Positions 48,901 to 57,801 are shown, counted from the stretch's first letter. The stretch is 64,000 nucleotides of DNA from Reyranella sp. CPCC 100927 (GCF_007859315.1 NZ_VOHA01000018.1:1-64000), one strand, 5' to 3'. A program made the numbers and translations. Notes: generated by a model from the sequence alone, not told the origin.

Positions 48901-51900
48901 GAGGTCGTCACCGGCAGTGCCGTTGAGGGTCTCCCCTGCCCCGGTTCCCACGACGAGGCCGACGGTGCCGTCGAGGAACTGCAGGCGTTCGATGTTGCGC
49001 AACCGGTCCGATCCGTCGAGCGAATCCTCGACGATGTGGGTCACGGTGACCTCGCCGGCAGCCGTGGTGCCGAAGGCATACTCCGACCGGTTGCCCTGGT
49101 ACCGGGCAATGTCAATATCGCCGGCCGTCGTGTCGATCTTGATGTCGCGGACGATCGAGAGCTGGGCTGGATTGATCTCGCCCGAGAACATCCGGTCCGC
49201 CAGCGTCGTCATGCTGGCATGGGTCTCGATCGGCGCGCCCACGCGCTGGCCGTTGACATCCAGATTGAAGACGCCGATGCGGACGTCGAGCCACCGGTCG
49301 CCATCGATGATGTCATCGCCGGCGCGGCCCATGATCGTGTCGCTGCCGTCGCCGCCGAGGATGATCTCGCCGGCGTTGTAGACGACCGTGCCCGCCGCGA
49401 GCGCGGCGACCTGCGCGTCGGTGAGACCCAGGACCTGGGCCAGGCCCGCGATCCGTTGGATCCCCTCCCTGGTAAGCGCGCTGCCGGTATAGCCTTCCGT
49501 ACCGCCCAGCGTGGCCGACACGCGTTCTTCTGCCAAAGTGTCGGCGCCGACCAGGATGTCGTTGAACCTGGTGCCGGACAGGCCCTCGACCGATTCATAG
49601 GCGTCGAGCGTGCCGTTCGGGGGTGGCGTCGGGTTCTCGTCGAACACGATGCCGCGGGTCAGATCGGCGTCAACGGCAAGGGTGTTGTCCTTGTACGTCG
49701 CCCAGTCCCAGCCGGACATGCCGGCCATCTTGCCGCGTCCGGGGCTGCCGACCATGATGTCGTCGCCGCCTTCGGCGATGAACTCGTCGAAGCCGCCGTC
49801 GCCCAGGAAGACGTCGTGTCCCACGACGCCGTCGCGGGCGAAGATCTCGTCGAAATTGTCACCCGGTGCGCCATCGAAGGTGCCGGTTTCGATCCAGTCG
49901 TCACCCTCGTTGCCCAGGATACGCTCGGCGTTCTTGTTGCCGTAGATGAAGTCGTTTCCTTCACCGGCGAAGACCTCCGACCCCATGTCGGTGCCGAGGA
50001 AGATGAAGTCCTGCCCGGCGCCGCCCATGACCAGGTCGAGGCCGGGGCCGGCATGCACGACGTCGTTGCCATCGCCCGCCTTGATGTTGTCGTCGCCGCC
50101 GGTGTCACGGATGATGTCGTCGCCGGCGCCGCCATTGATGATGTCGTTGCCGAAGCCGCCCTCGAGCCGGTCGTTGCCGCCGTCGCCGTACAACGTGTCG
50201 TCGCCGATGCTGGCGATGAGGATATCGGCCGCGTCGGTACCACCCAGGACCACGTGCTCGTCGCCGGTGTAGCGCAGGTAGTTCGTGTCGGTACCCGGCG
50301 TGGCCGGATTGTTGCGGATGACAAGAGGCGTCAGGAGACTGCCGCCGAGCGGATCATCGGTGGCAAGGCGATTGTCGGCGGACTCGTCGACCGCGGTCGT
50401 CGGGTCATCTTCGAGAATCCCGTCGCGACCGGGAATGACGCTGGGGTTGAATTGCTTGGTCCGATCGACCTCCAGGATCAGGCCGGGTGTCGAGAACACA
50501 TCCGACGGCAGATGGGTGGCGTCGGTATTGCGCATGATCATGGCGGCGAAGGAGTTGTTCTCCATCTCGCCGAACAGATGCAGGCCGTCGAGCCGCTGCA
50601 GGTAGTAGAAGCGGTCGCCGTTCTGCAGCTTCTCCATCTGCATTTCGAAGACGAAGTTGAAGGTCGACCCCAGCATGCCGCCGAAAGGCATGATCCTTTC
50701 GGCAAGGCCGCCGATCCAGAGATCGACGTTGTTGAGGCCACCCAGTGCATTGGCCGCGTTGTAGGCGCCGGTGCCGTTGAGGAAGTCGACCGCGTCGGCC
50801 GGGACCACGAAGGCTGGATCGTCGGCAAAGATGCCCACCGGGACACCCGTGATGAGCGTCAGCGCCGCGTCGCGCTTGCCCTCGAGGGTCGTCTGGCCGG
50901 TGATCAGCGGATGCGTGCCATACGCCGCGATGAAGTTGATGATCGACGCTTCGTTCTTGAGGTTGCCGGCGAATTCGACCCAGCTCTCGTAAGGCTTGAG
51001 GATCGAGTCGTTGTTGGTCGCCGCGTAGAATGCCGCCCTGGCGTCGTTGAGCGAGGGCACGCCGGTGTCGCGGCCGCGCGCCAAGTTGATGGTCGCGAGG
51101 TCGAGCGGCAGCCCCAGCAGGTTGTTGCGCAGGGCACTGGTGACGAACTCGTCGATCTCGTTGCCGACCTGGCGGGTCATGCCGCGGATGATCGAGCCGG
51201 CCATCTGGTCGTCGGGCAGCTCAGCGAACTCGAGCGGATTGAGGAAGCCTTCGATCAGGCCGATGTGCTCGGCGTTGAAGTCCGGGTCGTACCGGTCGAT
51301 CGACTCGGTCAGCATCGAGTGACCGAAGCGATACACGACGTGCGCGAACTCGGCGACGATGGTCGGGTCGATGGTCACGTCGAAGCCGTCGGGAACGACG
51401 AAGACGTTGATGTTCGGCTGGATCTTGCGGGCGAACTCCTCGAACACGAGATGCTGATACTGCATCTCGGTACCGAACTTTGCCGCCTGGAAGAGGCGTT
51501 CGCCGTTCCAGTCGAGCGTGGCGACCTGCGCCGGAGTCGGCAGAGCGGCAAGCGGCACGTCCAGCCATTCGTTGATGAAGGCGAGATCGTTGGTGGCCAG
51601 CACCACCGACTTCGTGTGCTCCAGCAGCCGATTGTGTTCGGCATGGAATACGTGGTGGACAGCGGTCAGCCCGATGTTCTCGTTGCCGCGCCCGTCGCCG
51701 GTGACGTAATGGGCATCCAGCAGCTCGTTGTCGTACTCGGTGCTGCCGTTGCCGGGGTTGCCGAGACCGATCTCGGTGTCACCATCGGCGATCTTGCCGA
51801 CAGGCACCGCCGTGTGGGCGATATCATCGAGGAAAGCATGACCCGTCCGCTCGGCGAGATGCGTGACGGTCGGCGGTCCCGACGGATTGGGCGTCACGGT

Positions 51901-53238
51901 CACCATGCTCAGCGGCGCGTCCGGGGTGCCGGACGCGAGCGTCGGCGGCGGCCCCACCATCACGACTTGCGGGAAGCCGGTCACCGGATTGGGGATGAAG
52001 TTACCATACTCATCCGTCGCCAGCAGCGGCAGGTTGCCGACGTGATAGTCGGTCAAGTCGATGCCCAGCATCTCCCTGGCCTGGGCCTTGACTTCGCCCC
52101 AGGTCGGCAATCCGCCATTGGCGCCGTCAAGCAGGGCCCCGGTTGCTTCCGGCCGACCGCTGGCATTCAACGCGTATTCGCGCAGGAACACCTGGTGCGA
52201 GGCGTGTGAAGTGTAGGTCTGGTTCTGGTCGACGAACGACGTCGTCGTATTGACGGGACGCACATCGTCGTCGGTGCCCATCACCCCGTCGATTCCTGGC
52301 GACACCGTCGCCCGCGTCAGCACCATGAAGTTGGTCGGGCTGGTCGGGTCGTAGAGCGGATCGTCCGTTTGCAGCGGGATGAACACGGTGCCGCTGCCGC
52401 CCTTCGAAACCAGGTCGAGGCCGTGATCGAAGAACTGACCGAACAGCGTGAACCAGGAATTGAATGACGCCGACAGGCCCTCGTCCGGCGCGCTGTTGGG
52501 CAGATGGATGTTGATGCCTTCCATCTCGATGCCGTTGGCCTCGAGCAGGTCATCAAGAGGACCACGCGCTGCGGTGAGAGCTCCATCGGCGGTGTCGAAC
52601 GCGTCCTGCGTCAGCGCCGCGGCCGCTGTCGCCGCGTCGAGTGCCACCTGCGTTTCGGGCGTCGGATTCGTATCGTGCGCCTGCTGCGCCGACTCGAGCG
52701 TGCGCTGCGCCTCGACGTTGGCCCGGTGCGTGTCCTGGACGTCCTCGAACAGCGGCTTAACGAGCTGATATTCCGCCTTGATGGTCAGTGCCGTCGCCAG
52801 CTCATTGCCGGGCGCGGCGCCGGCGCGCTGGAGCGCGACCATGATCGCGGCGGGATTATCCAACGTCTGGTCGACGATCAGGTTCGAAATCGTACGAACA
52901 CTCGAGTCGACGACAATCGAGTTCGGATTGTTCGACGGATTATAGTTCGGTGCCGTGGGAATTGGCGGCTGCGGACCCGGACCATCCATGTCCAGCGGCG
53001 TCCCCTGCGCTGGTCGGAAATCCGTGCCGAGAGGCTCGGGAAACGGGTTGTCGGCGGAGCCCCATTCCGGATGCAGAAGGTTGTTGTACTCGCCGTTTAC
53101 GGTCCGCAACCCCCAGGAGATATTGTAGGCGGGAATGAGACCGCCGGGACCGAACAAGGGCTGGCCGTTAGCGTGCGCTTCAGAGATCTTGATTTGCTCA
53201 AGAATGAAGTCCAGGTCGGACCTGATGTAGGTTACCAT
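45919..53238 (-). CDS. Giant secreted haem peroxidase-RTX repeat protein
   Basis: A 2439-residue protein without N-terminal signal. Residues about 165-235 look coiled-coil. An animal-type haem peroxidase domain (about 255-960) has FGQFFDHGLD (distal His272), VHHVFHAEHNRL (about 530) and YRFGHSML (proximal His, about 637). From about residue 1000 come many RTX nonapeptides (for example GGDGNDRLEG-like GNDIINGGAGDD), in blocks to about 2280, then a serralysin-type C-terminal region ending LLQTDFLL. It would fold in calcium after type I export through the adjacent ABC/HlyD genes. Similar bacterial proteins are adhesins or oxidative-defence enzymes. The Arg usual two residues before HNR in peroxidases is Ala here. 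Confidence 0.93.
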   Translation of the reverse strand: MVTYIRSDLDFILEQIKISEAHANGQPLFGPGGLIPAYNISWGLRTVNGEYNNLLHPEWGSADNPFPEPLGTDFRPAQGTPLDMDGPGPQPPIPTAPNYNPSNNPNSIVVDSSVRTISNLIVDQTLDNPAAIMVALQRAGAAPGNELATALTIKAEYQLVKPLFEDVQDTHRANVEAQRTLESAQQAHDTNPTPETQVALDAATAAAALTQDAFDTADGALTAARGPLDDLLEANGIEMEGINIHLPNSAPDEGLSASFNSWFTLFGQFFDHGLDLVSKGGSGTVFIPLQTDDPLYDPTSPTNFMVLTRATVSPGIDGVMGTDDDVRPVNTTTSFVDQNQTYTSHASHQVFLREYALNASGRPEATGALLDGANGGLPTWGEVKAQAREMLGIDLTDYHVGNLPLLATDEYGNFIPNPVTGFPQVVMVGPPPTLASGTPDAPLSMVTVTPNPSGPPTVTHLAERTGHAFLDDIAHTAVPVGKIADGDTEIGLGNPGNGSTEYDNELLDAHYVTGDGRGNENIGLTAVHHVFHAEHNRLLEHTKSVVLATNDLAFINEWLDVPLAALPTPAQVATLDWNGERLFQAAKFGTEMQYQHLVFEEFARKIQPNINVFVVPDGFDVTIDPTIVAEFAHVVYRFGHSMLTESIDRYDPDFNAEHIGLIEGFLNPLEFAELPDDQMAGSIIRGMTRQVGNEIDEFVTSALRNNLLGLPLDLATINLARGRDTGVPSLNDARAAFYAATNNDSILKPYESWVEFAGNLKNEASIINFIAAYGTHPLITGQTTLEGKRDAALTLITGVPVGIFADDPAFVVPADAVDFLNGTGAYNAANALGGLNNVDLWIGGLAERIMPFGGMLGSTFNFVFEMQMEKLQNGDRFYYLQRLDGLHLFGEMENNSFAAMIMRNTDATHLPSDVFSTPGLILEVDRTKQFNPSVIPGRDGILEDDPTTAVDESADNRLATDDPLGGSLLTPLVIRNNPATPGTDTNYLRYTGDEHVVLGGTDAADILIASIGDDTLYGDGGNDRLEGGFGNDIINGGAGDDIIRDTGGDDNIKAGDGNDVVHAGPGLDLVMGGAGQDFIFLGTDMGSEVFAGEGNDFIYGNKNAERILGNEGDDWIETGTFDGAPGDNFDEIFARDGVVGHDVFLGDGGFDEFIAEGGDDIMVGSPGRGKMAGMSGWDWATYKDNTLAVDADLTRGIVFDENPTPPPNGTLDAYESVEGLSGTRFNDILVGADTLAEERVSATLGGTEGYTGSALTREGIQRIAGLAQVLGLTDAQVAALAAGTVVYNAGEIILGGDGSDTIMGRAGDDIIDGDRWLDVRIGVFNLDVNGQRVGAPIETHASMTTLADRMFSGEINPAQLSIVRDIKIDTTAGDIDIARYQGNRSEYAFGTTAAGEVTVTHIVEDSLDGSDRLRNIERLQFLDGTVGLVVGTGAGETLNGTAGDDLILGLGGNDTLNGLGGNDILVGGTGNDTLNGGAGDDTYSFSPGDGTDTIQETSGTDRISITAGVAPATLTALNFFEVTTGGGNDNLVIQFNGQQVTVNDHFDTAGEAVEFVNFNGATFNGYLLDDDYALSTDDNGTRDATVPLVNTILVGTTGEDTLNGNTGNDLLFGHDDDDTLNGGDGDDLLVGGAGNDTLDGGADLDTMVGGAGNDDYVVDDIADVIVEAAGAGTGTDEVLTELAAYTLGANVENLTYTGIDASAFAGTGNTLGNVITGGDLNDTLVGLAGADTLDGGLGADSMAGGADNDVYVVDDAGDVVNETAADSTGIDRVVSSINYTLGTGVENLDLTGTATDGTGNTLNNVIQGNDAANQLFGAGGSDTLSGFDGNDLLDGGEGVDTLNGGDDNDTIIGGAGNDLVDVGGGFNTIVYNATGFGDDVINSFDSAGGTAATQDLIDLRGLGVTAANFTSRVFESTIGGAANTLITIRENGPASAVQGTIRINGSNNAAIDISDFLLATAGNVITGNNTGQTHNGTAGNDTIDALGGADTVNGNAGDDTIIGGTGNDTLNGNDGSDTFIWNAAGPDGRDVINGGTEGAAGDIFVINGTAGAEQYYVYTRAAWDALPGNSTAGFNAGTEIVVTRNGTGAANIIAELREIEEIRINGVDPTAAGGTAAGDTFTVVGDFSGTSLRPNTVTMVGNGGDDTVNIAGLTSEHSINFTSNGGSDTLVGALRPQDVVNGAFAGPGEPGDQPEPSQNLTGTNGRDTLKGGAGADTLSGRGDKDLLEGGEGNDTIDGGSGNDTAVFSGPVTSHQFYSKGSYVIITGPDGMDVLGGIEAMKFGAQTFNLVAGTIGNNPSLVGGSGADLVLGFDGADVLRGNAGADVLFGGAGGDRFEFDAIGDSGIGTGNRDVVLDFARGQDVFDLVSIDANAGVGGNQDFTFIGTAAFTAAGQVRYALDSEGGTLVQANVGGSNGNAADFEVRLHNYAAPLLQTDFLL

Positions 53239-53839
53239 GTTGTAACACCCCCCAATAAACCCAATGACTTCTCTTTGTTATGCAAAAGGTGCCTTGTGGT
53301 CAGACTACTGTCAATTGATTTTGGCTAAAACTTGCGCATTTTCAAAGACTTAAACTTAACAATTAACATTAACAAAAATTGTAAGTGCCGTGAATCCAAG
53401 TAATGATTCGTGAAAAACTATAGCGCCAAAATTTTTTATTTACGTCATCTGGCGATGGCGATGTGCCCACGTCCGCTACAGGTCGCGCCAGTGAGCGGCC
53501 GCGACCATCTGCCCGTCCGGACAACTGCTTGCTGATCGTGATACTCGCCGAAGTTGGATCGACTACATCCCTAGTTTCGGTGGCTTATCTGTTCGGGCCT
53601 TTTTGAAGAAACGCAGGAAATGTCGCTCTTTTATTTGCCACAGAGTTGTATTCGCTGAAGATCAGTGGCGACCCTGTAACTTGGTATCTCTTGCTCGTTG
53701 CCGGCAAGGTGAAACAGGAAACGGCCTCGTGCCGCCACGCCGTCGGCGGCGACATCAGGATGAGCGCCGCAGTTCACCGCGGTGGCAGTCCTCTCGCTTG
53801 CCGATAGAATGACGCCGTCGGCCATGGCGAGGACGAGTT
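53239..53839. promoter_or_regulatory. AT-rich gap between the RTX gene and the GH1 gene
   Basis: This 600-base divergent gap holds no convincing gene. Bases 53300-53460 are much AT-richer than the rest of the window and include TTAACAATTAACATTAACAA and similar runs; on the minus strand this gives repeated GTTAAT steps and TTGACAGTAG about 80 bases upstream of the RTX start, so the RTX promoter and regulator sites probably lie here. The RTX start is preceded by GGGGGGTG as ribosome binding site. The remaining 53460-53839 part, before the GH1 gene, shows nothing recognisable. Confidence 0.55.
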
Positions 53840-55291
53840 ATGAGTGCACTGACGCGGCGCGGTTTTGCCAGGATGGCTGGGACGACAGCGGTCTGCGTTT
53901 CCGCGACAGCGGGTGACGCCGCGGCCCAGCCGACCACGGACATTGCCCAGCGGTTCCCCCAGGACTTCCTGTGGGGCACGGCGACGGCATCGTACCAGAT
54001 CGAGGGTGCCGTCACCGAAGACGGCCGCGGTCTCTCGATCTGGGATACGTTCTCCCGCACGCCCGGGAAGGTCCGCAACAACGACACCGGCGATGTCGCC
54101 ACAGGCCACTATCACCGCTTCAAGGACGATGTGCGGCTGATGGCGGCGCTGGGGGTGAAGGCCTACCGGTTCTCGATCGCCTGGCCGCGCGTCTTCCCAC
54201 AGGGCACCGGCGCCGCCCATCCCAAGGGGCTCGATTTCTATAACCGGCTGATCGACGAGCTGTTGGCGCACGGCATCGCGCCCTGGGCCACGCTCTACCA
54301 CTGGGACCTGCCGCAGGCGCTGCAGGACCGCGGCGGCTGGGAGTCGCGCGACACCGCGCGCGCCTTCGCCGACTACGCCGGCCATGTCGCGGCACGCATC
54401 GGCGATCGCGTGAAGCACCTCTTCACCCACAACGAGATCTCGGCGTTCATCGAGCTGGGCTACGGCCAGGGCATCCACGCCCCCGGACTCAAACTGCCAC
54501 CGAAGCGCCTGAACCAGGCCCGCCACCACGCCGTGCTGGGCCATGGGCTGGCCGTGCAGGCGATCCGCGCCGCGGCGCAACCAGGCACCCGGGTCGGGCC
54601 GGCCGAGAACATCAATGTCTGCGTGCCGGTGATCGAGACCGAAGAGCACATCCGCGCCGCCGAGCGCGCCACCCGCGAACTCAACGCCGGCTACCTGACG
54701 GTGATGCTGGAGGGCCGCTATACCGAGGCGTTCCTGGCCTGGACCGGCGCCGATGCGCCCTCCTTCACGGCCGAAGACCTGGCCGCGATCGCAAGCCCGG
54801 TGGATTTCGTCGGCATCAACATCTACGCGCCGCACAACTACGTGCGGGCGGCACCGGACACGCCGTCAGGCTTTGCTCTGGTGCCGATCACCGCCACCTT
54901 CCCGCACATGCAGACGCCGTGGCTGAAGGTCGGCCCCGAGGCGCTCTACTGGGGACCGCGCCACGTCGCCAAGCTGTGGAACGTCAAGGACATCTACATC
55001 ACCGAGAACGGCTGCGCCGGCACCGACACACCGGCCGCCGACGGCATCGTCTACGACACCGACCGCGTGATGTTCCTGCGCAACTACCTCACCCAGCTGC
55101 AACGCGCGACAGCGGCCGGCGTACCAGTGCGCGGCTACTTCCTGTGGAGCCTGCTGGACAATTTCGAATGGGCCGACGGGTATGCCAGCCGCTTCGGGCT
55201 ACACTACGTCGACTACGTGACCCAGAAGCGCACACCGAAGCTGAGCGCAGGGTTGTACCGTGAGATCATCGCTCGGAATGCGCTGGCGTAG
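53840..55291 (+). CDS. GH1 family beta-glucosidase with Tat signal
   Basis: A 483-residue glycoside hydrolase family 1 enzyme. The N-terminal LTRRGFARMAGTTAV, ending near AAAQP, is a Tat signal peptide, so the enzyme should be folded before export to the periplasm. GH1 features: FPQDFLWGTATASYQIEGA, YRFSIAWPRVFP, the acid/base Glu in THNEI (Glu199; usual motif T-x-NEP), and the nucleophile in YITENG (Glu389), then GYFLWSLLDNFEWADGY. The Pro after the acid/base Glu is replaced by Ile, an unusual but not disabling change. A fragment of a paralogue is at 57114-57228. It stands alone. Confidence 0.94.
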   Translation: MSALTRRGFARMAGTTAVCVSATAGDAAAQPTTDIAQRFPQDFLWGTATASYQIEGAVTEDGRGLSIWDTFSRTPGKVRNNDTGDVATGHYHRFKDDVRLMAALGVKAYRFSIAWPRVFPQGTGAAHPKGLDFYNRLIDELLAHGIAPWATLYHWDLPQALQDRGGWESRDTARAFADYAGHVAARIGDRVKHLFTHNEISAFIELGYGQGIHAPGLKLPPKRLNQARHHAVLGHGLAVQAIRAAAQPGTRVGPAENINVCVPVIETEEHIRAAERATRELNAGYLTVMLEGRYTEAFLAWTGADAPSFTAEDLAAIASPVDFVGINIYAPHNYVRAAPDTPSGFALVPITATFPHMQTPWLKVGPEALYWGPRHVAKLWNVKDIYITENGCAGTDTPAADGIVYDTDRVMFLRNYLTQLQRATAAGVPVRGYFLWSLLDNFEWADGYASRFGLHYVDYVTQKRTPKLSAGLYREIIARNALA

Positions 55292-55453
55292 GGAATGTGC
55301 TGCGTCACCTCTCGCTCAAACAGATGCATGTACCTGCTCATCACGACAGGAGCTATTGGACGCGTGTCACCCGTTCACCACGCGTCAAAAGCCTGGAGCC
55401 GCCCCCATCCTGGCGCTACGCGTCGGACACTCGCGAATGAACAGCACTTGGGT

Positions 55454-56428
55454 CTATTTCGGAAGCACTCCTTCGCGCCGTGCCAATTCGATAAGCGATG
55501 GGCGGATGGCATCGAGGTCCATGTTTTCGCCAAGCTTGGCCAGGCGATTGTCCCATTCAATGCTGCCGTCACGAAAATATGAGTTCCGGCGCATGCTGGT
55601 GTCGCGCGGATACGGTGCGGAGAACATTGATATGCCGTGCTCTACGATCATTGCTTGAGCGGTCAGGCCAAGCGCGCGCAACCCCGCCGCTACCTCTGGT
55701 GCAAGATCACCCGAGGCGTTGAAGAATGCTCGATGAAGGCCGCCGTTGAAGATCTGGCATTCGAAGTAGCTCACTGCGTGGATGGTCCTGAGCGACTTGG
55801 GAAGATGGGTACGAGCCTCGTCGCTCATCGTGGCCAACCGCTCGACGAGCCAATCCAGTCGATCGTCGTCGTCGAGTTCGGCGCGAACCCGTACTGCCCA
55901 CGCGGCTAGCGTCGGCGTGTGTGCAACATAGGCCACGATCGCGTCGGCGAACTCTTCGCCAGACCCGAAGGCGGCATCGAGCGCGGCGAAGTCGGCATTT
56001 TCGCTGGAAGCAAGAGCGACAGCCGCCCGGAGCGCCTCAGCCTGGCGTGTGAAGCCAGCCTCCGAAAGCGCCCCGAGAATCGGTTCAACCTTCGCGAAGA
56101 TATCGACTTGCTCGAACATCTCCGCCATCCGTCGGCGCTCATCCTCGGTCACGCCTGGCGCACTTGCCATGGGTTCGAATGATTGCCGGCAGGAGCGACC
56201 GACCTCGACGAAGCCACTGATACGACCGCTCATCATGTTGCCCTGGAGCGTGTTCAGCCAATAGAGCGTTGTCAGCTCTGCCCGTTCTCCCGCGTCAGGA
56301 TCGGCCCTCAGTCCCGCCGCGATGACATACGACTGGGACATCGTAGCGATTTCGGTGGGGATGATCATCGGCTGGCTTTCATCTGGCCTGTATCCGGCGT
56401 GTTCCGTCCATAGATCTTCCCATCGCAT
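55454..56428 (-). CDS. DUF4375 domain protein (DMP19-like)
   Basis: A 324-residue soluble protein. The C-terminal half carries a DUF4375 (DMP19) domain with FECQIFNGGLHRAFFNASGD and EVAAGLRALGLTAQA, resembling the family's N-N-G-G-F/L-x-x-F/Y pattern; the N-terminal half (MRWEDLWTEHAGYRPDES onward) has an uncharacterised helical region with a Cys (RSCRQSF). DMP19-type proteins bind other proteins, in one case the regulator NHTF; no role is known here. Start at ATG 56428; frames further upstream lack any domain pattern. Confidence 0.75.
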   Translation of the reverse strand: MRWEDLWTEHAGYRPDESQPMIIPTEIATMSQSYVIAAGLRADPDAGERAELTTLYWLNTLQGNMMSGRISGFVEVGRSCRQSFEPMASAPGVTEDERRRMAEMFEQVDIFAKVEPILGALSEAGFTRQAEALRAAVALASSENADFAALDAAFGSGEEFADAIVAYVAHTPTLAAWAVRVRAELDDDDRLDWLVERLATMSDEARTHLPKSLRTIHAVSYFECQIFNGGLHRAFFNASGDLAPEVAAGLRALGLTAQAMIVEHGISMFSAPYPRDTSMRRNSYFRDGSIEWDNRLAKLGENMDLDAIRPSLIELARREGVLPK

Positions 56429-56857
56429 ATCTATGGCCGTTTCGTGTTCACGAACCAGTCGGGAGTGAACAGCGCTTGAGCCTTCTGCTTGGACGGTCTT
56501 GCAGGATCGGCGCCAGCAAATCGTAGTTACAAGTCGATCGCTTCTGCGAAGAACTCGCCGGTGACCGACGGATGTGTCGCAAGTGCCTGTTGAAAACACG
56601 ACCGCCACGAGAAGGCGGTTGTCACACGGCGGCACTTCCACCCTGCCGTTCGTGCTCTCATCGGTTCCGGCGAACGCGACATTCAGCGCAATATCGCCGA
56701 CCTGCGATCAAGTCGGGCCGGCCGATGTAGGCCTGCAGGCCATGTTCGTCCATGTAGGGGCTGATCGCGCCGGTCAGGTCGACTGCCGAATCGGGTGCGT
56801 CGCCGCCCAGCGCCCAGTAAACTGCTGCCGCACGCCGCAGCGTGTTAGGAATCATTC
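56429..56857. other. Gap before the remnant region
   Basis: No recognised gene. A 65-codon minus-strand frame (56658-56855, starting MIPNTLRRAAAVYWALGG) has a plausible amino-acid mix and could be the leftover start of a lost gene, but it matches no family I know. The rest of the gap holds no clear promoter or repeat. Confidence 0.4.
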
Positions 56858-56859
56858 AA

Positions 56860-57089
56860 ATGCCATGATGAGATTGCCGCCTTGCCCGCCGTTCCTGCCC
56901 GCATCCTGCCGACGATCGTCATCTCGCAGTTCGCCGCGACATCGCTGTGGTTCGCCGGCAATCGTTTCGATCGCGCTGCTGGGCCGGCTGATCGAAACCG
57001 CCGGGCCGCAATATGTATTCCTGATGCTGATGCCCGGGCCGGTGCTCGGGCTGGCGGCGTTGCGGCGGCTAGCCGCGAAGCCGGCGTGA
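56860..57089 (+). pseudogene. MFS transporter remnant (start and end joined, out of frame)
   Basis: A first piece (56882-56955) encodes RILPTIVISQFAATSLWFAGN, the typical first helix of an MFS transporter (QFAxTSLWFAGNAV). At about 56955 the reading shifts by a frame and continues as VSIALLGRLIETAGPQYVFL and MPGPVLGLAALRRLA, typical of the last MFS helices, ending at the TGA 57087-57089. All of the middle (normally about 350 residues) is missing. This is a large internal deletion; no product is expected. Confidence 0.7.
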
Positions 57090-57113
57090 GGGACGCGGCG
57101 GCATCGCGCCACC

Positions 57114-57228
57114 ATGGCCGAGGATCCAGTCGCACTGGCAAGCCCTGCGGATTTCGTCGGCATCACCATCGACACCCCGCACAACGACGTGCTGGCGGCG
57201 CCCGACAGATCCTCTGGCTTCGCGCGGG
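57114..57228 (+). pseudogene. Fragment of a second GH1 beta-glucosidase gene
   Basis: The reading MAEDPVALASPADFVGITID then TPHNDVLAAPDRSSGFARV aligns directly with residues 309-350 of the intact GH1 enzyme at 53840-55291 (AEDLAAIASPVDFVGINIY, APHNYVRAAPDTPSGFALV). Identity is high over about 38 residues, with substitutions such as Tyr to Asp, and nothing on either side extends the match. It is a decayed copy or a relic of recombination directly behind the MFS remnant. Confidence 0.8.
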
Positions 57229-57801
57229 TCACTGACACTGTGCTGCGATGCGTGCTTGCTGCCAGGCGTTGTGCATCGATTGGCTCAGCTTCCCCTGATT
57301 CAGAAGAGACGTGAATGAGGCCTGCACGGTGGCAGCAACAGGCCCGATGGCGTTGAGTTGTACAAGGGTTCGATCAATCGAAAGATTGCAAAGCGCGTGG
57401 GGATTTGCCGGTTGCGTCACAATCAGGAGGGAATTGGGTTGTCCCTGCTGACCCCATCGACCGGTCAGAAAGCTGTGTGCCTCACAAGCACCCTGTTTTA
57501 CCGTCAGGTGGAGGTCCGTCGGGGTTCTCTGCGGCGTTGACGGTTTGAAGGTCATGTGAAAATCGACAAGACGAGGGTGAAAACTGCAAACCAGATGATT
57601 TTGAATGTAGTTGTGTTGGAAAGTAGGTTCGTTGAGCGCGTAGCACACGTTGTTGGCGAGGGCGCTCGCATAGAGCAGAAAAGCGTCACACGCTGGGACG
57701 TAGTTCCCTTGCGCCGCCGGTGGCCCCCACTGCGCCTGACCAGAGCCAGCAAGGGTCATTGAAAGTGCGATTGCCAAGGAACGCACCGATCGACGTCGCA
57801 T
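57229..57801 (-). CDS. Secreted hypothetical protein
   Basis: A 190-residue protein with a signal peptide (RRRSVRSLAIALSMTLAGSG, cleavage near GQAQWG). The mature part has six cysteines, in PACDAFLLYA, NNVCYALN, HLVCSFHP, QGACEAHS, HALCNLS and AAQCQ, suggesting disulfide bonds in the periplasm or outside. No family is recognised. ATG 57801 is preferred over 57819 because the signal peptide then starts with its basic residues. Codon use is less GC-biased than most neighbours. Its stop abuts the GH1 remnant. Confidence 0.65.
   Translation of the reverse strand: MRRRSVRSLAIALSMTLAGSGQAQWGPPAAQGNYVPACDAFLLYASALANNVCYALNEPTFQHNYIQNHLVCSFHPRLVDFHMTFKPSTPQRTPTDLHLTVKQGACEAHSFLTGRWGQQGQPNSLLIVTQPANPHALCNLSIDRTLVQLNAIGPVAATVQASFTSLLNQGKLSQSMHNAWQQARIAAQCQ

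Noticed and set aside
46200-50300. Regular repeat pattern resembling a CRISPR array or tandem satellite
   Set aside because: The period follows RTX nonapeptides in the coding frame, repeats are imperfect at DNA level, and there are no unique spacers or cas genes.
45961-52209. A 2082-codon open frame on the plus strand, opposite the RTX gene
   Set aside because: It is the mirror of the GC-rich, repeated RTX coding sequence; the translation has no domain pattern, and the RTX protein on the other strand has clear haem peroxidase and calcium-binding repeats.
53603-53825. Two small overlapping frames upstream of the GH1 gene
   Set aside because: Both are opposite each other, lack motifs and ribosome binding sites, and do not look like proteins.
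56658-56855. A 65-codon minus-strand frame starting MIPNTLRRAAAV
   Set aside because: It could be a gene start relic, but no family could be recognised, so it is only mentioned in the gap entry.
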